A stretch of 64,000 nt of DNA from Knoellia sp. Soil729 (GCF_001427985.1 NZ_LMSA01000007.1:24164-88163), one strand, 5' to 3'; shown: positions 37,763 through 46,690, counted from the stretch's first letter. Numbers and translations: made by a program. The notes: generated by a model from the sequence alone, not told the origin.

Positions 37763-38422
37763 ATGATGCGATCGTTCGACGTTCCCACCCTGCCGGTGGA
37801 CCTCACTGCGGCGATCGAACGGGCGGGCTACTACCCGGCCCTCGTCGGTGACGTCGTCGCCGCTGCGCTCGCGGGCGAGCAGGTGCGCTCGCACCTCGTC
37901 CACCTCGAGACGACGTTCGACCACGACGTCATCCGGCGCCACGTCACCGTCCTCGTCCTCACGCCGTCACGGCTGGTGATCGCGCACGCCGACGACCACG
38001 CCGACGAGGCCGCGGGTGCGAGCGTGACCGACGGAGTTGGTGGCGCAGGAGCGTCCACCGATGCCGAGCTCGACAGCGCGGCGGCGGGCGGACAGGAGGT
38101 CGCCACGGCCACGACCGAGAGCATCCCGCTGTCGGCGGTGCGCGGCGTCATGCTCACCCACGTGGTGTCCGACCCCCAGAACTACGTGCCGGGCTCCCTC
38201 GGCCGTGAGCTCACCCTGACGCTCGGCTGGGGCGCGGTGAGCCGGGTGGACCTGCTGCCTGCGACCTGCGGCGATCCCGGTTGCGACGCCGACCACGGCT
38301 ACGACGGCACGATCTCCAGCGACGACATCGCCCTGCGGGTCTCGGCGACGGCGGACGGCGACGTGGCCCTGCAGCAGGCGATCGGCTTCGCGCACGCCCT
38401 CTCGGCGTCGCTCGGCCAGTGA
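37763..38422 (+). CDS. DUF5998 family protein
   Basis: A 219-residue acidic protein of the DUF5998 kind. FDVPTLPVDLTAAIERAGYYPALVGDVVAAALAGEQVRSHLVHLETTFD is the conserved N-terminal part, then a strand TVLVLTPSRLVIAHADDH, a variable Ala/Gly/Asp-rich insert (about 75-110), and LTLTLGWGAVSRVDLLPATCGDPGCDADHGYDGT with a Cys-x4-Cys pair. No membrane segment. Function unknown. ATG 37763 or 37766. The next gene overlaps its stop by GTGA, so the pair is cotranscribed, as is usual for this family and the phosphodiesterase. Confidence 0.85.
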   Translation: MMRSFDVPTLPVDLTAAIERAGYYPALVGDVVAAALAGEQVRSHLVHLETTFDHDVIRRHVTVLVLTPSRLVIAHADDHADEAAGASVTDGVGGAGASTDAELDSAAAGGQEVATATTESIPLSAVRGVMLTHVVSDPQNYVPGSLGRELTLTLGWGAVSRVDLLPATCGDPGCDADHGYDGTISSDDIALRVSATADGDVALQQAIGFAHALSASLGQ

Positions 38423-39693
38423 CCGAGACGGAGCCCCGACCCAGCGAGGCGAGGGAGCCGCGCAAGCCACGCAAGCCGCGTGCGGCGCGGCGATCCGCCG
38501 TCGAGGCCGCGTCCGGCGTTCCCGCCGCCTCGCCCGTGCGGCCCAGCGGTCTCCCGCTCGGGCCACCGGTCCCGGCTCCCGCCTATGCACAGGGTGGTCT
38601 CAGTGACGTCCTCCCAGCAGTGGCTGCCTCCCTCGGTGTGCCCGCCGCGGGGCCCCAGTGGGTCCTTCCTCCAGCACGCAGTGCCGTCGTCGTCCTCGTG
38701 GACGGCTTGGGCTACGACCTGCTCCGGCGCCGCGGCGGGCACGCCCCCTGGCTGCGGTCCCTGTTCGGGGACGGTCGTCGCATCGTCAGCGGCTTCCCGT
38801 CAACCACCCCGGTCTCCATGGGCTCCTTCGGCACGGGGCTCGTGCCCGGCTCGCACGGGATGCTCGGGTTCGAGGTGCTCGTGCCCGGCGAGGACCGGCT
38901 CCTCAACGAGCTGTCCTGGGAGGACGGGCCGATCCCAGAGCGGTGGCAGCCGAGGGCCACGTGGTTCGAGAGGGCCGCGGCTGCCGGCATAGACGTCATG
39001 CGCACCGGTCCCGGGTTCTTCGACGGCTCCGGCCTGACGCGGGCAGCGTTGCGCGGAGGGCGTTTCGTCGCGGCCAAAGGACTCGACGCTCGTGTCGAAG
39101 AGACCCTCCTCCATGCCCGCTCACCGCTGCCGAGCCTCACCTACCTTTACTGGGGCGACCTCGACAAGGTGGGCCACGTGCACGGCTGCGAGTCGTGGCA
39201 GTGGGGTGACGAGCTCGAGACCATCGACCGCGCGCTGGCGCGGCTCGCCGACGGGCTCCCGTCCGACTGCTCGCTGACCATCACGGCCGACCACGGCATG
39301 GTGGACGTGCCGATGGCCGACCGGATCGACGTGGCGTTCGACACTGAGCTCGCCGCCGGGGTGCGCCACACCGGTGGCGAGCCCCGAGCGCCCCAGCTCT
39401 ACTGCGAACCGGGCGCCGTCCGTGACGTCCTCGAGACGTGGCAGGCGCGTGTGGGGGAGTTCGCCTGGGTGCTCTCGCGCGACGAGGCGGTCGCGCAGGG
39501 CTTGTTCGGCGCGGTCCACGACGAGCACCTCGCCCGCATCGGGGACGTCGTCGTGCCGATGCGCGACGCGCACGCAGTCGTCGACTCACGACACCACCGG
39601 CCTGAGCTCCTGGCGCTCATCGGCCTGCACGGTTCACTCACCGACGACGAGGTCCCGGTCCCGATGTTCCACGTCCCGGCACGGGCGTCATAG
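38419..39693 (+). CDS. Alkaline phosphatase-superfamily nucleotide pyrophosphatase/phosphodiesterase
   Basis: A 424-residue metallohydrolase of the type I phosphodiesterase/nucleotide pyrophosphatase family. The basic, Pro/Arg-rich start (residues 1-45) is not a signal peptide. Metal motifs are VVVLVDGLGYDLL (first Asp), SGFPSTTPVSMGSFGTG (nucleophile threonine in the STT segment), WGDLDKVGHVHG (Asp and His) and ITADHGMVDV (Asp-His). The C-terminal MRDAHAVVDSRHHRPELLALIGLHGSL supplies the last His. Substrate unknown. GTG 38419 overlaps the previous stop. tdk follows 11 nt later. Confidence 0.88.
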   Translation: MTETEPRPSEAREPRKPRKPRAARRSAVEAASGVPAASPVRPSGLPLGPPVPAPAYAQGGLSDVLPAVAASLGVPAAGPQWVLPPARSAVVVLVDGLGYDLLRRRGGHAPWLRSLFGDGRRIVSGFPSTTPVSMGSFGTGLVPGSHGMLGFEVLVPGEDRLLNELSWEDGPIPERWQPRATWFERAAAAGIDVMRTGPGFFDGSGLTRAALRGGRFVAAKGLDARVEETLLHARSPLPSLTYLYWGDLDKVGHVHGCESWQWGDELETIDRALARLADGLPSDCSLTITADHGMVDVPMADRIDVAFDTELAAGVRHTGGEPRAPQLYCEPGAVRDVLETWQARVGEFAWVLSRDEAVAQGLFGAVHDEHLARIGDVVVPMRDAHAVVDSRHHRPELLALIGLHGSLTDDEVPVPMFHVPARAS

Positions 39694-39704
39694 GGTGTCG
39701 CCTC

Positions 39705-40382
39705 GTGGCTGAGCTGGTGTTCTTCTCCGGGACGATGGACTGTGGCAAGTCCACCCTCGCGCTCCAGATGGACCACAACCAGCGGGCCCGCGCACGGGTG
39801 GGCCTGATCTTCACCAAGCTCGACCGGCTGGGCGAGTCGGTGCTGTCCTCACGCCTCGGGCTCTCGACGCAGGCCCACGAGGTGACGGACGACCTCGACT
39901 TCTGGGACGTCGTCGTGGAGCACCTCACCCACGGGCAGCGCGCCGACTACCTCATCTGCGACGAGGCCCAGTTCTACACCGCCGCGCAGATCGAGCAGCT
40001 GGCGCGCATCGTCGACGAGCTCGGCATCGAGGTCAACTGCTTCGGCATCACGGCCGACTTCCGCACCGAGCTCTTCCCCGGGTCCAAGCGGCTGTTCGAG
40101 CTCGCCGACCGGGTGCAGGTCCTCCAGGTCGCGGCACTGTGCTGGTGCGGCGCCCGAGCCACGCACAACGCCCGCATCATCGACGGAGTCATGGTGGTCG
40201 AGGGCGAACAGGTCGTCGTGGGTGACACCTCGGCCTCCGAGAGCGCCCTCGTCGAGTACGAGGTGCTCTGCCGCCGCCACTACATGCGACGGATGAACAG
40301 CCACGCCGCGCGGCTCGCGTCAGCGACACCGGACGTGCTGCCGTTCGACCTCGACGTCTGCCCGGTGCCCCCGCGCGACTGA
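39705..40382 (+). CDS. tdk: Thymidine kinase (type II, TK1-like)
   Basis: A 225-residue kinase phosphorylating thymidine to dTMP in pyrimidine salvage. Motifs: P-loop FFSGTMDCGKST, DYLICDEAQFY with the catalytic glutamate region, the lasso with LCWCGARATHNARI, and a zinc site made by CWC plus CRRHY. GTG 39705 is 8 nt after TAGGGT (39691-39696), whose TAG is also the stop codon of the upstream gene. This suggests a leaderless promoter placed in the previous gene's end. The gene is convergent with sepH. Confidence 0.93.
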   Translation: MAELVFFSGTMDCGKSTLALQMDHNQRARARVGLIFTKLDRLGESVLSSRLGLSTQAHEVTDDLDFWDVVVEHLTHGQRADYLICDEAQFYTAAQIEQLARIVDELGIEVNCFGITADFRTELFPGSKRLFELADRVQVLQVAALCWCGARATHNARIIDGVMVVEGEQVVVGDTSASESALVEYEVLCRRHYMRRMNSHAARLASATPDVLPFDLDVCPVPPRD

Positions 40383-40454
40383 GGCGTATGCCGTCCGCTC
40401 ACCCGTGGGCGGTCGGATCACCTGCCGCTGCCGTCCGCCGCGCGGTGCGGTGGG

Positions 40455-41759
40455 TCAGCTGGTGCTGCCGCCTCGGCCGCCGAACATGATGTCGTCCCAG
40501 CTGGGCACGCTCGGCCGGCCCGACTTGCGGCCGCCGCTCTTGGGGGTGCTGCGCGGCTGCGGAGACGCCGGCTTCGGTTCCTGCTCCACGACGTCGTCCT
40601 CCACCTCGGGCACGGAGTCGCGGACGTCGGCCGTGGTGTCACCCGCCGGCTCCTCGTCCTCGAGGTCGTCGGCGGCGGCGTGTACGTTCTCCGCCTCGTC
40701 CACCTCGTGCGTGCTCGTCCCGAGCTGACGGACGTTGTCGTGGCGCTCGCCGAACTCGCCCGACTCGCCCGACTCCTCGGACTTGCCCGACTCCCCGGAC
40801 TCGTCCGACTCGTCCGACTCGTCCGACACGTCGGGCTCGGCGCGCTCGTCGAGGTGCGCCGACACCGGGTGATCGCCTCGCGCCACAGGAGGCTCGGGAG
40901 CGTCGGCCGGGTCCATCACGAGGTCCTCGATGGGCAGGGCGTCCTCGCGAGGTGACTCCTCGACCGCGGTGTGGGTGGGGGAGGAGCGACGCCGACCGCG
41001 GCGGGACCGGGTGGACTGCTCGCGCATCGCCGCCATGAGGTCGATCGGCTCACGCGACTTCGCGCGACGGGCAGGCTTCTCGTCGACCCCGCCCTCGGCC
41101 TCCACGTCGAAGACGGCAGTGGCCCGGTTGCTGTTGGTCGCGACGTGCGGCGTGGGGATGGCCGAGTCGCCGGTCGAGTCCTCGCTCAACCAACGGGCCT
41201 CATCATTGCTCGGCACGAGCGATCGCAGACGGGGGTCGAAGTACCAGGAGGCGAGTCGCTCACGTCCGCCGGCGGGGAAGACCGCGGTGACGCTCCACCG
41301 TCCGTCGTCGAGGCGGGACGAGTCCCAGCGCACGAGCTCGCCCGGGACGCTGCGCTCCTTGAAGCGTTCGTCCGCGCGGCTGCCCAGTGTCTGCTCCGCG
41401 CCGGAGCCGTCCGAGGGGCCCGGTCGAGAGGTGCCGATGACACAGGCGCGGGCCTGGTTGGCGATGTACTCACGTTCGGCCAGGACGGGGCCCTCGAAGC
41501 GCCGCACCTTCTCGACGGTCCAACCGGCGCGGTCGGCGACCTCCTCGCTGGAGAGTCCCGAGCGGATGAGGGACTGGACGTCGCGCGGACGCAGCCCGCC
41601 GTCGATCTCGATCTGCAGCTGGCCCAGGCGTGGGCGGTCACGACGGGCGGCAGCACGCATCGCCTCGTCCAGGGCGACGCGGTAGCGCTTCCCCTCCGCG
41701 TCGGAGAGGAGAACGTGCTCGCCGTCCTCGTGGACGCCGATGAGACGGAGGTCCTGCAT
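40455..41759 (-). CDS. sepH: Cell-division regulator SepH (DUF3071)
   Basis: A 434-residue cytoplasmic protein that in Streptomyces and mycobacteria binds FtsZ and promotes Z-ring assembly. The N-terminal DUF3071 domain (MQDLRLIGVHEDGEHVLLSD to about 170) contains a helix-turn-helix-like LRPRDVQSLIRSGLSSEEVADRAGW. A long acidic, disordered middle carries tandem DESDES/ESGESGE repeats (about 330-350). The end has the conserved peptide RPSVPSWDDIMFGG, thought to be an FtsZ-contact region. ATG 41759 follows GGGAGA. It is divergent from hemH, the usual order in Micrococcales. Confidence 0.93.
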   Translation of the reverse strand: MQDLRLIGVHEDGEHVLLSDAEGKRYRVALDEAMRAAARRDRPRLGQLQIEIDGGLRPRDVQSLIRSGLSSEEVADRAGWTVEKVRRFEGPVLAEREYIANQARACVIGTSRPGPSDGSGAEQTLGSRADERFKERSVPGELVRWDSSRLDDGRWSVTAVFPAGGRERLASWYFDPRLRSLVPSNDEARWLSEDSTGDSAIPTPHVATNSNRATAVFDVEAEGGVDEKPARRAKSREPIDLMAAMREQSTRSRRGRRRSSPTHTAVEESPREDALPIEDLVMDPADAPEPPVARGDHPVSAHLDERAEPDVSDESDESDESGESGKSEESGESGEFGERHDNVRQLGTSTHEVDEAENVHAAADDLEDEEPAGDTTADVRDSVPEVEDDVVEQEPKPASPQPRSTPKSGGRKSGRPSVPSWDDIMFGGRGGSTS

Positions 41760-41861
41760 CTGTATCTCCCGGGGTGTGGTCAGGTCACCCTTGACTGTGC
41801 CACCCCGAGGGCCATCGACAAAGCAGCCCACGCCGGTCGTCAGCGACGAGCCGGGGCTCGT

Positions 41862-41867
41862 TAGGTT
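41862..41867 (+). promoter_or_regulatory. -10 box TAGGTT for leaderless hemH
   Basis: TAGGTT ends 6 nt before ATG 41874, so transcription probably starts at the initiation codon. The gap to divergent sepH is 114 bp. Confidence 0.5.
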
Positions 41868-41873
41868 GAGTCC

Positions 41874-42992
41874 ATGCAGAACCTGTCGGCCGATGACACC
41901 CTCGCCCCCTACGACGCCGTACTCCTCCTCTCCTTCGGTGGGCCCGAAGCCCCAGAGGAGGTCGTCCCGTTCCTGCAGCGGGTGACCGCGGGACGCGACG
42001 TGCCGCCCGAGCGCCTCGAGGAGGTCGCCGAGCACTACCACCACTTCGGCGGGGTCAGCCCGATCAACGCCCAGAACCGCGAGCTCGTCGCCGCGCTCCA
42101 GGCCGAGCTCTCCGCGCGCGGCTCGGCCCTGCCGGTGCTCTGGGGCAACCGCAACAGCGACCCCTACGTGGCCGACACCCTGCGTGCCGCCCGCTCCGAG
42201 GGGCTCCTGCACATCTGCGTCGTCGTGACCTCGGCCTACTCCTCCTACTCCGGCTGCCGTCAGTACCGCGAGGACCTCGCGGCCGCGACGGAGGAGCTCG
42301 GCCTGGCCGCGGTCGACCTGCAGATCGACAAGGTCCGGCCCTACGCCATCCACCCCGGCTTCATCGCCGCCAACACCGAACGACTTGTCGAGGCGGTCCA
42401 GCAGGTCGACCCGGGGAACCTGGCGACGACGCGTCTGCTGTTCGTCACGCACTCGGTGCCGGAGGCCATGGACGACACCTCCGGACCGGGCGACGGTGAC
42501 GGCAACCTCTATGTCGACCAGCACCTGAGGGCGGGTCACCTCATCGCCCAGGGACTCTCCGAGCGCACCGGGGTCACCCTGGAGCACGAGCTCGTCTTCT
42601 GCTCGCGCTCGGGCAGCCCGCGCACGCCGTGGCTCGAGCCGGACGTCAACGACCGTCTCGAGGAGCTTGCGGCCGAGGGCGTGACGAGCGTGGTGCTGGC
42701 CCCGATCGGTTTCGTCTCCGACCACATGGAGGTCGTCAACGACCTCGACCGAGAGGCCCGCGAGACCGCTGAACGGCTCGGGCTCTCCATGGTGCGCGTG
42801 CCCACCGCCGGCACCCACCCACTGTTCGTCGAGGCGCTGGTGGACCTGCTCCAGGAGCGGGCGGCGGAGGCCCGCGGTGAGGTCGTCGTCCACCCCCAGG
42901 CGGACACGCGCGACCTGCGGCCGTCGGTCTGCGCACCGGGCTGCTGCCCCAACCTGCGCGCCGCCCGTCCGGCCCTCTGCGGTCGGGACTGA
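41874..42992 (+). CDS. hemH: Ferrochelatase (coproporphyrin type, CpfC/HemH)
   Basis: A 372-residue chelatase inserting Fe2+ into coproporphyrin III in the actinobacterial heme route. Motifs: LLLSFGGPEAPEEVVPFL, FGGVSPINAQNRELV, TSAYSSYSGCRQYREDL and THSVPEAM with the metal histidine, then the acidic LEPDVNDRLEEL and FVSDHMEVVNDLD. The C-terminal tail CAPGCCPNLRAARPALC has four cysteines and could hold the [2Fe-2S] cluster known for actinobacterial members. Leaderless ATG 41874. It is upstream of the IMPase gene by 1 nt, hence cotranscribed. Confidence 0.93.
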   Translation: MQNLSADDTLAPYDAVLLLSFGGPEAPEEVVPFLQRVTAGRDVPPERLEEVAEHYHHFGGVSPINAQNRELVAALQAELSARGSALPVLWGNRNSDPYVADTLRAARSEGLLHICVVVTSAYSSYSGCRQYREDLAAATEELGLAAVDLQIDKVRPYAIHPGFIAANTERLVEAVQQVDPGNLATTRLLFVTHSVPEAMDDTSGPGDGDGNLYVDQHLRAGHLIAQGLSERTGVTLEHELVFCSRSGSPRTPWLEPDVNDRLEELAAEGVTSVVLAPIGFVSDHMEVVNDLDREARETAERLGLSMVRVPTAGTHPLFVEALVDLLQERAAEARGEVVVHPQADTRDLRPSVCAPGCCPNLRAARPALCGRD

Positions 42993-42993
42993 C

Positions 42994-43857
42994 ATGGGCG
43001 TGGCCGCCGCGGACCCGGACCTGCCCGACGAGGCCCTCATGGCCGACCTCGAGGCCATCGCCGTCGACGTCGCCCGCTCCGCCGGTCGCCTCGTGGTCGA
43101 CGAGCGCCCGGACGCGGTGGAGGTCGCCTCGACCAAGTCCACCGCGACCGACGTCGTGACGGTCATGGACCAGCGCTCCCAGGACCACCTCATCGCGCGA
43201 CTTCGCGAGGCGCGCCCCGACGACGCCGTCCTCGGCGAGGAGAGCGGCGGAGCCACCGGCACGTCCGGCATCACCTGGGTCATCGACCCGATCGACGGGA
43301 CGGTCAACTACCTCTACGGCATACCCGCGTATGCCGTGTCGGTCGCCGCCGTCGTCGGGGACCCGACGACACCCGGCGCGTGGCGTCCCTGCGCCGGTGC
43401 GGTCTTCAACCCCGTCAGCGACGAGATGTATGCCGCCCGGTCCGGTGGCGGGTCCCGGGTGGTCGTCGCGGGCGAGGAGCGGGCGCTGGTGCCGACGGGG
43501 TGCACCGACCTCGGCCAGGCGCTCGTGGGCACCGGCTTCGGCTACGCCGCCGAGCGCCGCGAGCGCCAGGCACGTCTCCTGCTCGACGTCCTTCCCCGGA
43601 TCCGCGACATCCGTCGGCACGGCGGTGCTGCGCTCGACCTGTGCGGCGTTGCGGCCGGCCGGCTCGACGCCTACTTCGAGACCGGACTCAACGCGTGGGA
43701 CCTGGCGGCCGGCTGGCTCGTCGCGACGGAGGCAGGAGTCCTCGTCGGTGGTTTCGACGGACCCGCGGAGCCGCTCACCTGGGCGTGCGTCCCGGGGCTC
43801 GATCCGGTGTTTCCCGACCTCGTGAAAGCGGGCACGCGCGAGCACCTCAGGGGCTAG
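42994..43857 (+). CDS. suhB: Inositol monophosphatase-family phosphatase
   Basis: A 287-residue Mg2+-dependent phosphatase. Metal motif WVIDPIDGTVNY and the preceding GEESGG glutamate, plus the C-terminal ALDLCGVAAGRLDAYFETGLNAWDLAAG, are the family signature. It dephosphorylates inositol phosphate or a related sugar phosphate; in actinobacteria this supplies inositol for phosphatidylinositol and mycothiol. ATG 42994 is 1 nt after the hemH stop. The 155-bp gap that follows holds a GCACAA/TTGTGC inverted pair near 43894-43937 and the DUF4193 promoter. Confidence 0.9.
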   Translation: MGVAAADPDLPDEALMADLEAIAVDVARSAGRLVVDERPDAVEVASTKSTATDVVTVMDQRSQDHLIARLREARPDDAVLGEESGGATGTSGITWVIDPIDGTVNYLYGIPAYAVSVAAVVGDPTTPGAWRPCAGAVFNPVSDEMYAARSGGGSRVVVAGEERALVPTGCTDLGQALVGTGFGYAAERRERQARLLLDVLPRIRDIRRHGGAALDLCGVAAGRLDAYFETGLNAWDLAAGWLVATEAGVLVGGFDGPAEPLTWACVPGLDPVFPDLVKAGTREHLRG

Positions 43858-44012
43858 TCTCAGGCGCGCTGTGGCACGCTGCGGCCAGATGGTGCACAAT
43901 CGCCGCTCGCACGGGCACAAAATCGACGCGTTGTGCGTTGACTGGGCCAGCAGGGATGCCAGGCTCGACATTTCGTCGGGAATTGGCCACACGACATTGG
44001 GAAGGGAGAGCC

Positions 44013-44312
44013 ATGGCGACCGATTACGACGCCCCGCGCAAGACTGACGATGAGCTGTCGGAGGACTCCATCGAGGAGCTGAAGACCCGTCGCAACGACA
44101 AGCGGTCCTCCAGCGTCGACGTCGACGAGACCGAGCAGGCCGAGGGCTTCGAGCTCCCCGGTGCGGACCTGTCCGGCGAGGAGATGTCGGTGCGGGTCAT
44201 CCCGCGCCAGGCCGACGAGTTCACCTGTTCGCGGTGCTTCCTCGTGCACCACCGCAGCCAGCTGGCGAGTGAGAAGGGCGGCCAGATGGTCTGCCGCGAG
44301 TGCGCCGCCTGA
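44013..44312 (+). CDS. DUF4193 family zinc-binding protein
   Basis: A 99-residue acidic protein. MATDYDAPRKTDDELSEDSIEELKTRRNDK is the DUF4193 start, and FTCSRCFLVHHRSQLA with MVCRECAA makes a Cys4 zinc ribbon. ATG 44013 follows GAAGGGAGAG. The family (Rv2699c in M. tuberculosis) is almost universal in actinobacteria and always near dut; the ribbon is similar to that in RNA-polymerase-associated proteins but function is unproven. The DUF3093 gene usually found next to it in other actinobacteria is absent here. Confidence 0.93.
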   Translation: MATDYDAPRKTDDELSEDSIEELKTRRNDKRSSSVDVDETEQAEGFELPGADLSGEEMSVRVIPRQADEFTCSRCFLVHHRSQLASEKGGQMVCRECAA

Positions 44313-44365
44313 GCAGCTCCCACCGTGGTCCGAAGGGGCCGATGTCCGAGATAGGGTCAGTCCCC

Positions 44366-44860
44366 GTGACTGGCCCTTCTCGCATTCCGGTTGCCTTCCG
44401 CAGGCTCTGCGCACAGGCCCGCATCCCGGCATACGCCTCCGACGGCGACGCGGGCGCCGACCTGTCCGCCACCGCGACCGTGACCCTCGCACCCGGCGAG
44501 CGCGCGCTCGTGCCGACAGGCCTGGCGATCGCGCTGCCGGAAGGCACCGTCGGGCTCGTCCACCCGAGGTCGGGGCTGGCGGCCCGCCACGGCATCACCG
44601 TCGTGAACGCCCCCGGGACGGTCGACTCGGGCTACCGGGGCGAGATCCTCGTCAACCTCGTCAACCTCGACCCGAGCGAGTCCTTCACCGTCGGGGTGGG
44701 CGACCGCATCGCCCAGCTCGTGGTGCAGGAGTACCTCCACGCAGACTTCAGCGAGACCGACTCGCTCCCGGACAGCGTCCGGGGTGACACTGGACATGGA
44801 TCCACCGGAGGCTTCGGCATGACGTCTCCAGACACCTTCGAGGAAGTGACCACACCGTGA
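44366..44860 (+). CDS. dut: dUTP diphosphatase
   Basis: A 164-residue trimeric dUTPase hydrolysing dUTP to dUMP, keeping uracil out of DNA. Five motifs are visible: DGDAGADLSA (I), HPRSGLAARHGI (II), NAPGTVDSGYRGEI (III, catalytic Asp), GDRIAQLVV (IV) and RGDTGHGSTGGFG (V, P-loop-like tail). GTG 44366 is 8 nt after TAGGGT (44352-44357) and is preferred; ATG 44342 and upstream codons lengthen the N-terminus without conserved residues. DUF3710 overlaps the stop by GTGA, so the two are coupled. Confidence 0.93.
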   Translation: MTGPSRIPVAFRRLCAQARIPAYASDGDAGADLSATATVTLAPGERALVPTGLAIALPEGTVGLVHPRSGLAARHGITVVNAPGTVDSGYRGEILVNLVNLDPSESFTVGVGDRIAQLVVQEYLHADFSETDSLPDSVRGDTGHGSTGGFGMTSPDTFEEVTTP

Positions 44861-45633
44861 GCATCTTTCGCCGGCGCAAGGCCGACGCAGAGGACGCCGT
44901 CGAGGCAGGGACTGCCGGCGACATCGACTCGGAGGCGTCCGACCAGGACGCCCTTGACGAGGTCGATGAGGTCGTCAGCGACGCCCCGGTCGACCGCTCG
45001 TCCGGCCCGTTCGACGCGACCGAGGTCGAGGACGACGACGGCCGCCTCGACCTGGGCTCGCTGCGCATCACCGGCCGCGAGGGCATGGAGCTCCGGCTCG
45101 AGATCGACCAGGAGCAGCAGAACGTCATCGCCGCAACGGCGGTCGTGGGGGAGTCCGCACTGCAGCTGCAGGCCTTCGCGGCACCCCGATCGGGCGGTCT
45201 GTGGTCCCAGATCCGCTCGGAGATCGCCGACTCGATCGCCAGCCAGGGTGGCACCGCCGACCTCGAGCACACCGACCTCGGCACGGAGCTGCGCACGCGT
45301 ATGCCCAGCGCAGGCCCCGATGGCCGCACGGTCTTCGCACCGGCACGCTTCCTGGGCATCGACGGTCCGCGATGGTTCCTGCGTGGCGTGATCTCCGGAC
45401 GAGGTGCCATCGACGACGAGGCTGCGGCGCCACTGCTCGAGATCCTCCGCGAGACGGTGGTCGTGCGCGGCAGCGAGCCGATGGCACCGCGCGAGCTGCT
45501 GCCGCTGCGCCTGCCGCAGGAGGACGCCACGCCGATGCCGCCCGCCCCCAACGGTGAGGACGGCGTCGACCAGACCTCGACCGACGACCTCAACCCCTTC
45601 GAACGCGGGCCCGAGATCACCGAGGTGCGGTGA
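44857..45633 (+). CDS. DUF3710 family protein
   Basis: A 258-residue soluble protein. After an acidic start (DIDSEASDQDALDEVDEVV) comes the conserved DUF3710 core: RLDLGSLRITGREGMELRLEIDQ, ALQLQAFAAPRSGGLWSQIRSEIADSI and PRWFLRGVISGRGAID, then LLPLRLP. The family corresponds to Rv2696c and is always next to dut. Function unknown. GTG 44857 overlaps the dut stop, and the next gene starts at its own stop, so the four genes to 46690 form one transcript. Confidence 0.9.
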   Translation: MSIFRRRKADAEDAVEAGTAGDIDSEASDQDALDEVDEVVSDAPVDRSSGPFDATEVEDDDGRLDLGSLRITGREGMELRLEIDQEQQNVIAATAVVGESALQLQAFAAPRSGGLWSQIRSEIADSIASQGGTADLEHTDLGTELRTRMPSAGPDGRTVFAPARFLGIDGPRWFLRGVISGRGAIDDEAAAPLLEILRETVVVRGSEPMAPRELLPLRLPQEDATPMPPAPNGEDGVDQTSTDDLNPFERGPEITEVR

Positions 45634-46001
45634 TGGGGCTCAAGGAGCGGCTGCGCGACCTGGCTCGCACCGAGTCGCAGCTCGAGGCCGATGAGATCCG
45701 CCAGCGCACCATCGCCAGCCCCGCGGCCGCAGTGGCCTGTGCGGGCGAGCTCAAGGACCGACAGCCGGCCATGGTGGCGGGCTCTGTCCGCTGCATCACC
45801 ATGCCGCCGCGCCAGGGCATGCCCGTGCTCGTGGCCGAGCTCTTCGACGGTGAGCGCTCGGTCAACCTCGTCTGGATCGGCCGCCGGCACATCGCCGGCA
45901 TCGAGCCCGGCGTCTTCCTCACCGCCCAGGGTCGCATCGCCAAGGTCAAGGGCAGTCCGACGATCTTCAACCCGACCTACCAGATCGTCGCCGCCACGTG
46001 A
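45633..46001 (+). CDS. OB-fold nucleic acid-binding protein (Rv2694c-like)
   Basis: A 122-residue protein with a helical start (GLKERLRDLARTESQLEADEIRQ) and an OB fold (PAMVAGSVRCITMPPRQG, VNLVWIGRRHIAGIEPGVFLTAQGRI). The OB fold is of the RecG wedge/tRNA-anticodon kind, so DNA or RNA binding is likely. It overlaps DUF3710 and DUF3159. ATG 45633; the overlapping GTG 45630 would also work. Partner and target are unknown; M. tuberculosis has the same order. Confidence 0.88.
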   Translation: MGLKERLRDLARTESQLEADEIRQRTIASPAAAVACAGELKDRQPAMVAGSVRCITMPPRQGMPVLVAELFDGERSVNLVWIGRRHIAGIEPGVFLTAQGRIAKVKGSPTIFNPTYQIVAAT

Positions 46002-46690
46002 GTCCGGACGCCGCCCCCGACCACCTCGTGACCGCTCAGACGGTCGAGGAGCTCATCCGCCACCGGCTGTCAGCCGCCCTCGGTGGATGGCGTGGATCCC
46101 TCGAGACCGCCCTGCCCACCATCGCCTTCGTCGGAGTCTGGACCTGGCGTCAGGACCTGCGCCAGGCCGTCTGGACCGCCGTGGCGGTCGCCGTGGTCCT
46201 CGCCGTCGTCCGCCTCGTCCAGCGGTCGAGCCTGCAGCACGTCTTCGGCGCGGTCCTCGCGACGGGCCTGGCCGCGTTCTTCGCGATGCGCAGCGGCAAG
46301 GCCGAGGACGCCTTCCTCCCGGGCATGCTGTTGTCCGGGGCCTACCTCGTGGGCACGCTGGTTTCGATCCTCGTCCGGTGGCCGGTCGTGGGCTTCCTCG
46401 TCGGCGCCGGCGACCCGCGTGCCGCGGAGGACCCCTTCGGCTGGCGACGTGACGCCGGCATGGTGCGGGTGTGCTCGCGGCTGACCTGGGTCCTCGTCGC
46501 GCTCTACGTCGTGCGCCTGTCCATCCAGGTCCCGCTCTACCTCGCGGGACAGGTGGCCGCCCTGGGCGCCGCCAAGATCGTCCTGGGATGGCCGTTGTGG
46601 ATCGGCGGGGTGGCCGTCATGGGCTGGTTGCTCATGAGGGGCAACACCCCTCAGGAGCTGGACGAGAGCCTGGGTCAGTCGGCCAGCTGA
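45998..46690 (+). CDS. DUF3159 membrane protein
   Basis: A 230-residue membrane protein with five or six helices (LPTIAFVGVWTW, AVAVAVVLAVVRLV, VFGAVLATGLAAFFAM, GAYLVGTLVSILVRWPVVGFLVG, WVLVALYVVRLSIQVPLYL, LGWPLWIGGVAVMGWLLM), the DUF3159 pattern. In M. tuberculosis this is Rv2693c, next to ceoC. Function unknown; a role in ion transport is suggested by the neighbours only. GTG 45998 overlaps the OB gene. Its 3' end overlaps the convergent ceoC gene by 16 bp. Confidence 0.9.
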   Translation: MSPDAAPDHLVTAQTVEELIRHRLSAALGGWRGSLETALPTIAFVGVWTWRQDLRQAVWTAVAVAVVLAVVRLVQRSSLQHVFGAVLATGLAAFFAMRSGKAEDAFLPGMLLSGAYLVGTLVSILVRWPVVGFLVGAGDPRAAEDPFGWRRDAGMVRVCSRLTWVLVALYVVRLSIQVPLYLAGQVAALGAAKIVLGWPLWIGGVAVMGWLLMRGNTPQELDESLGQSAS

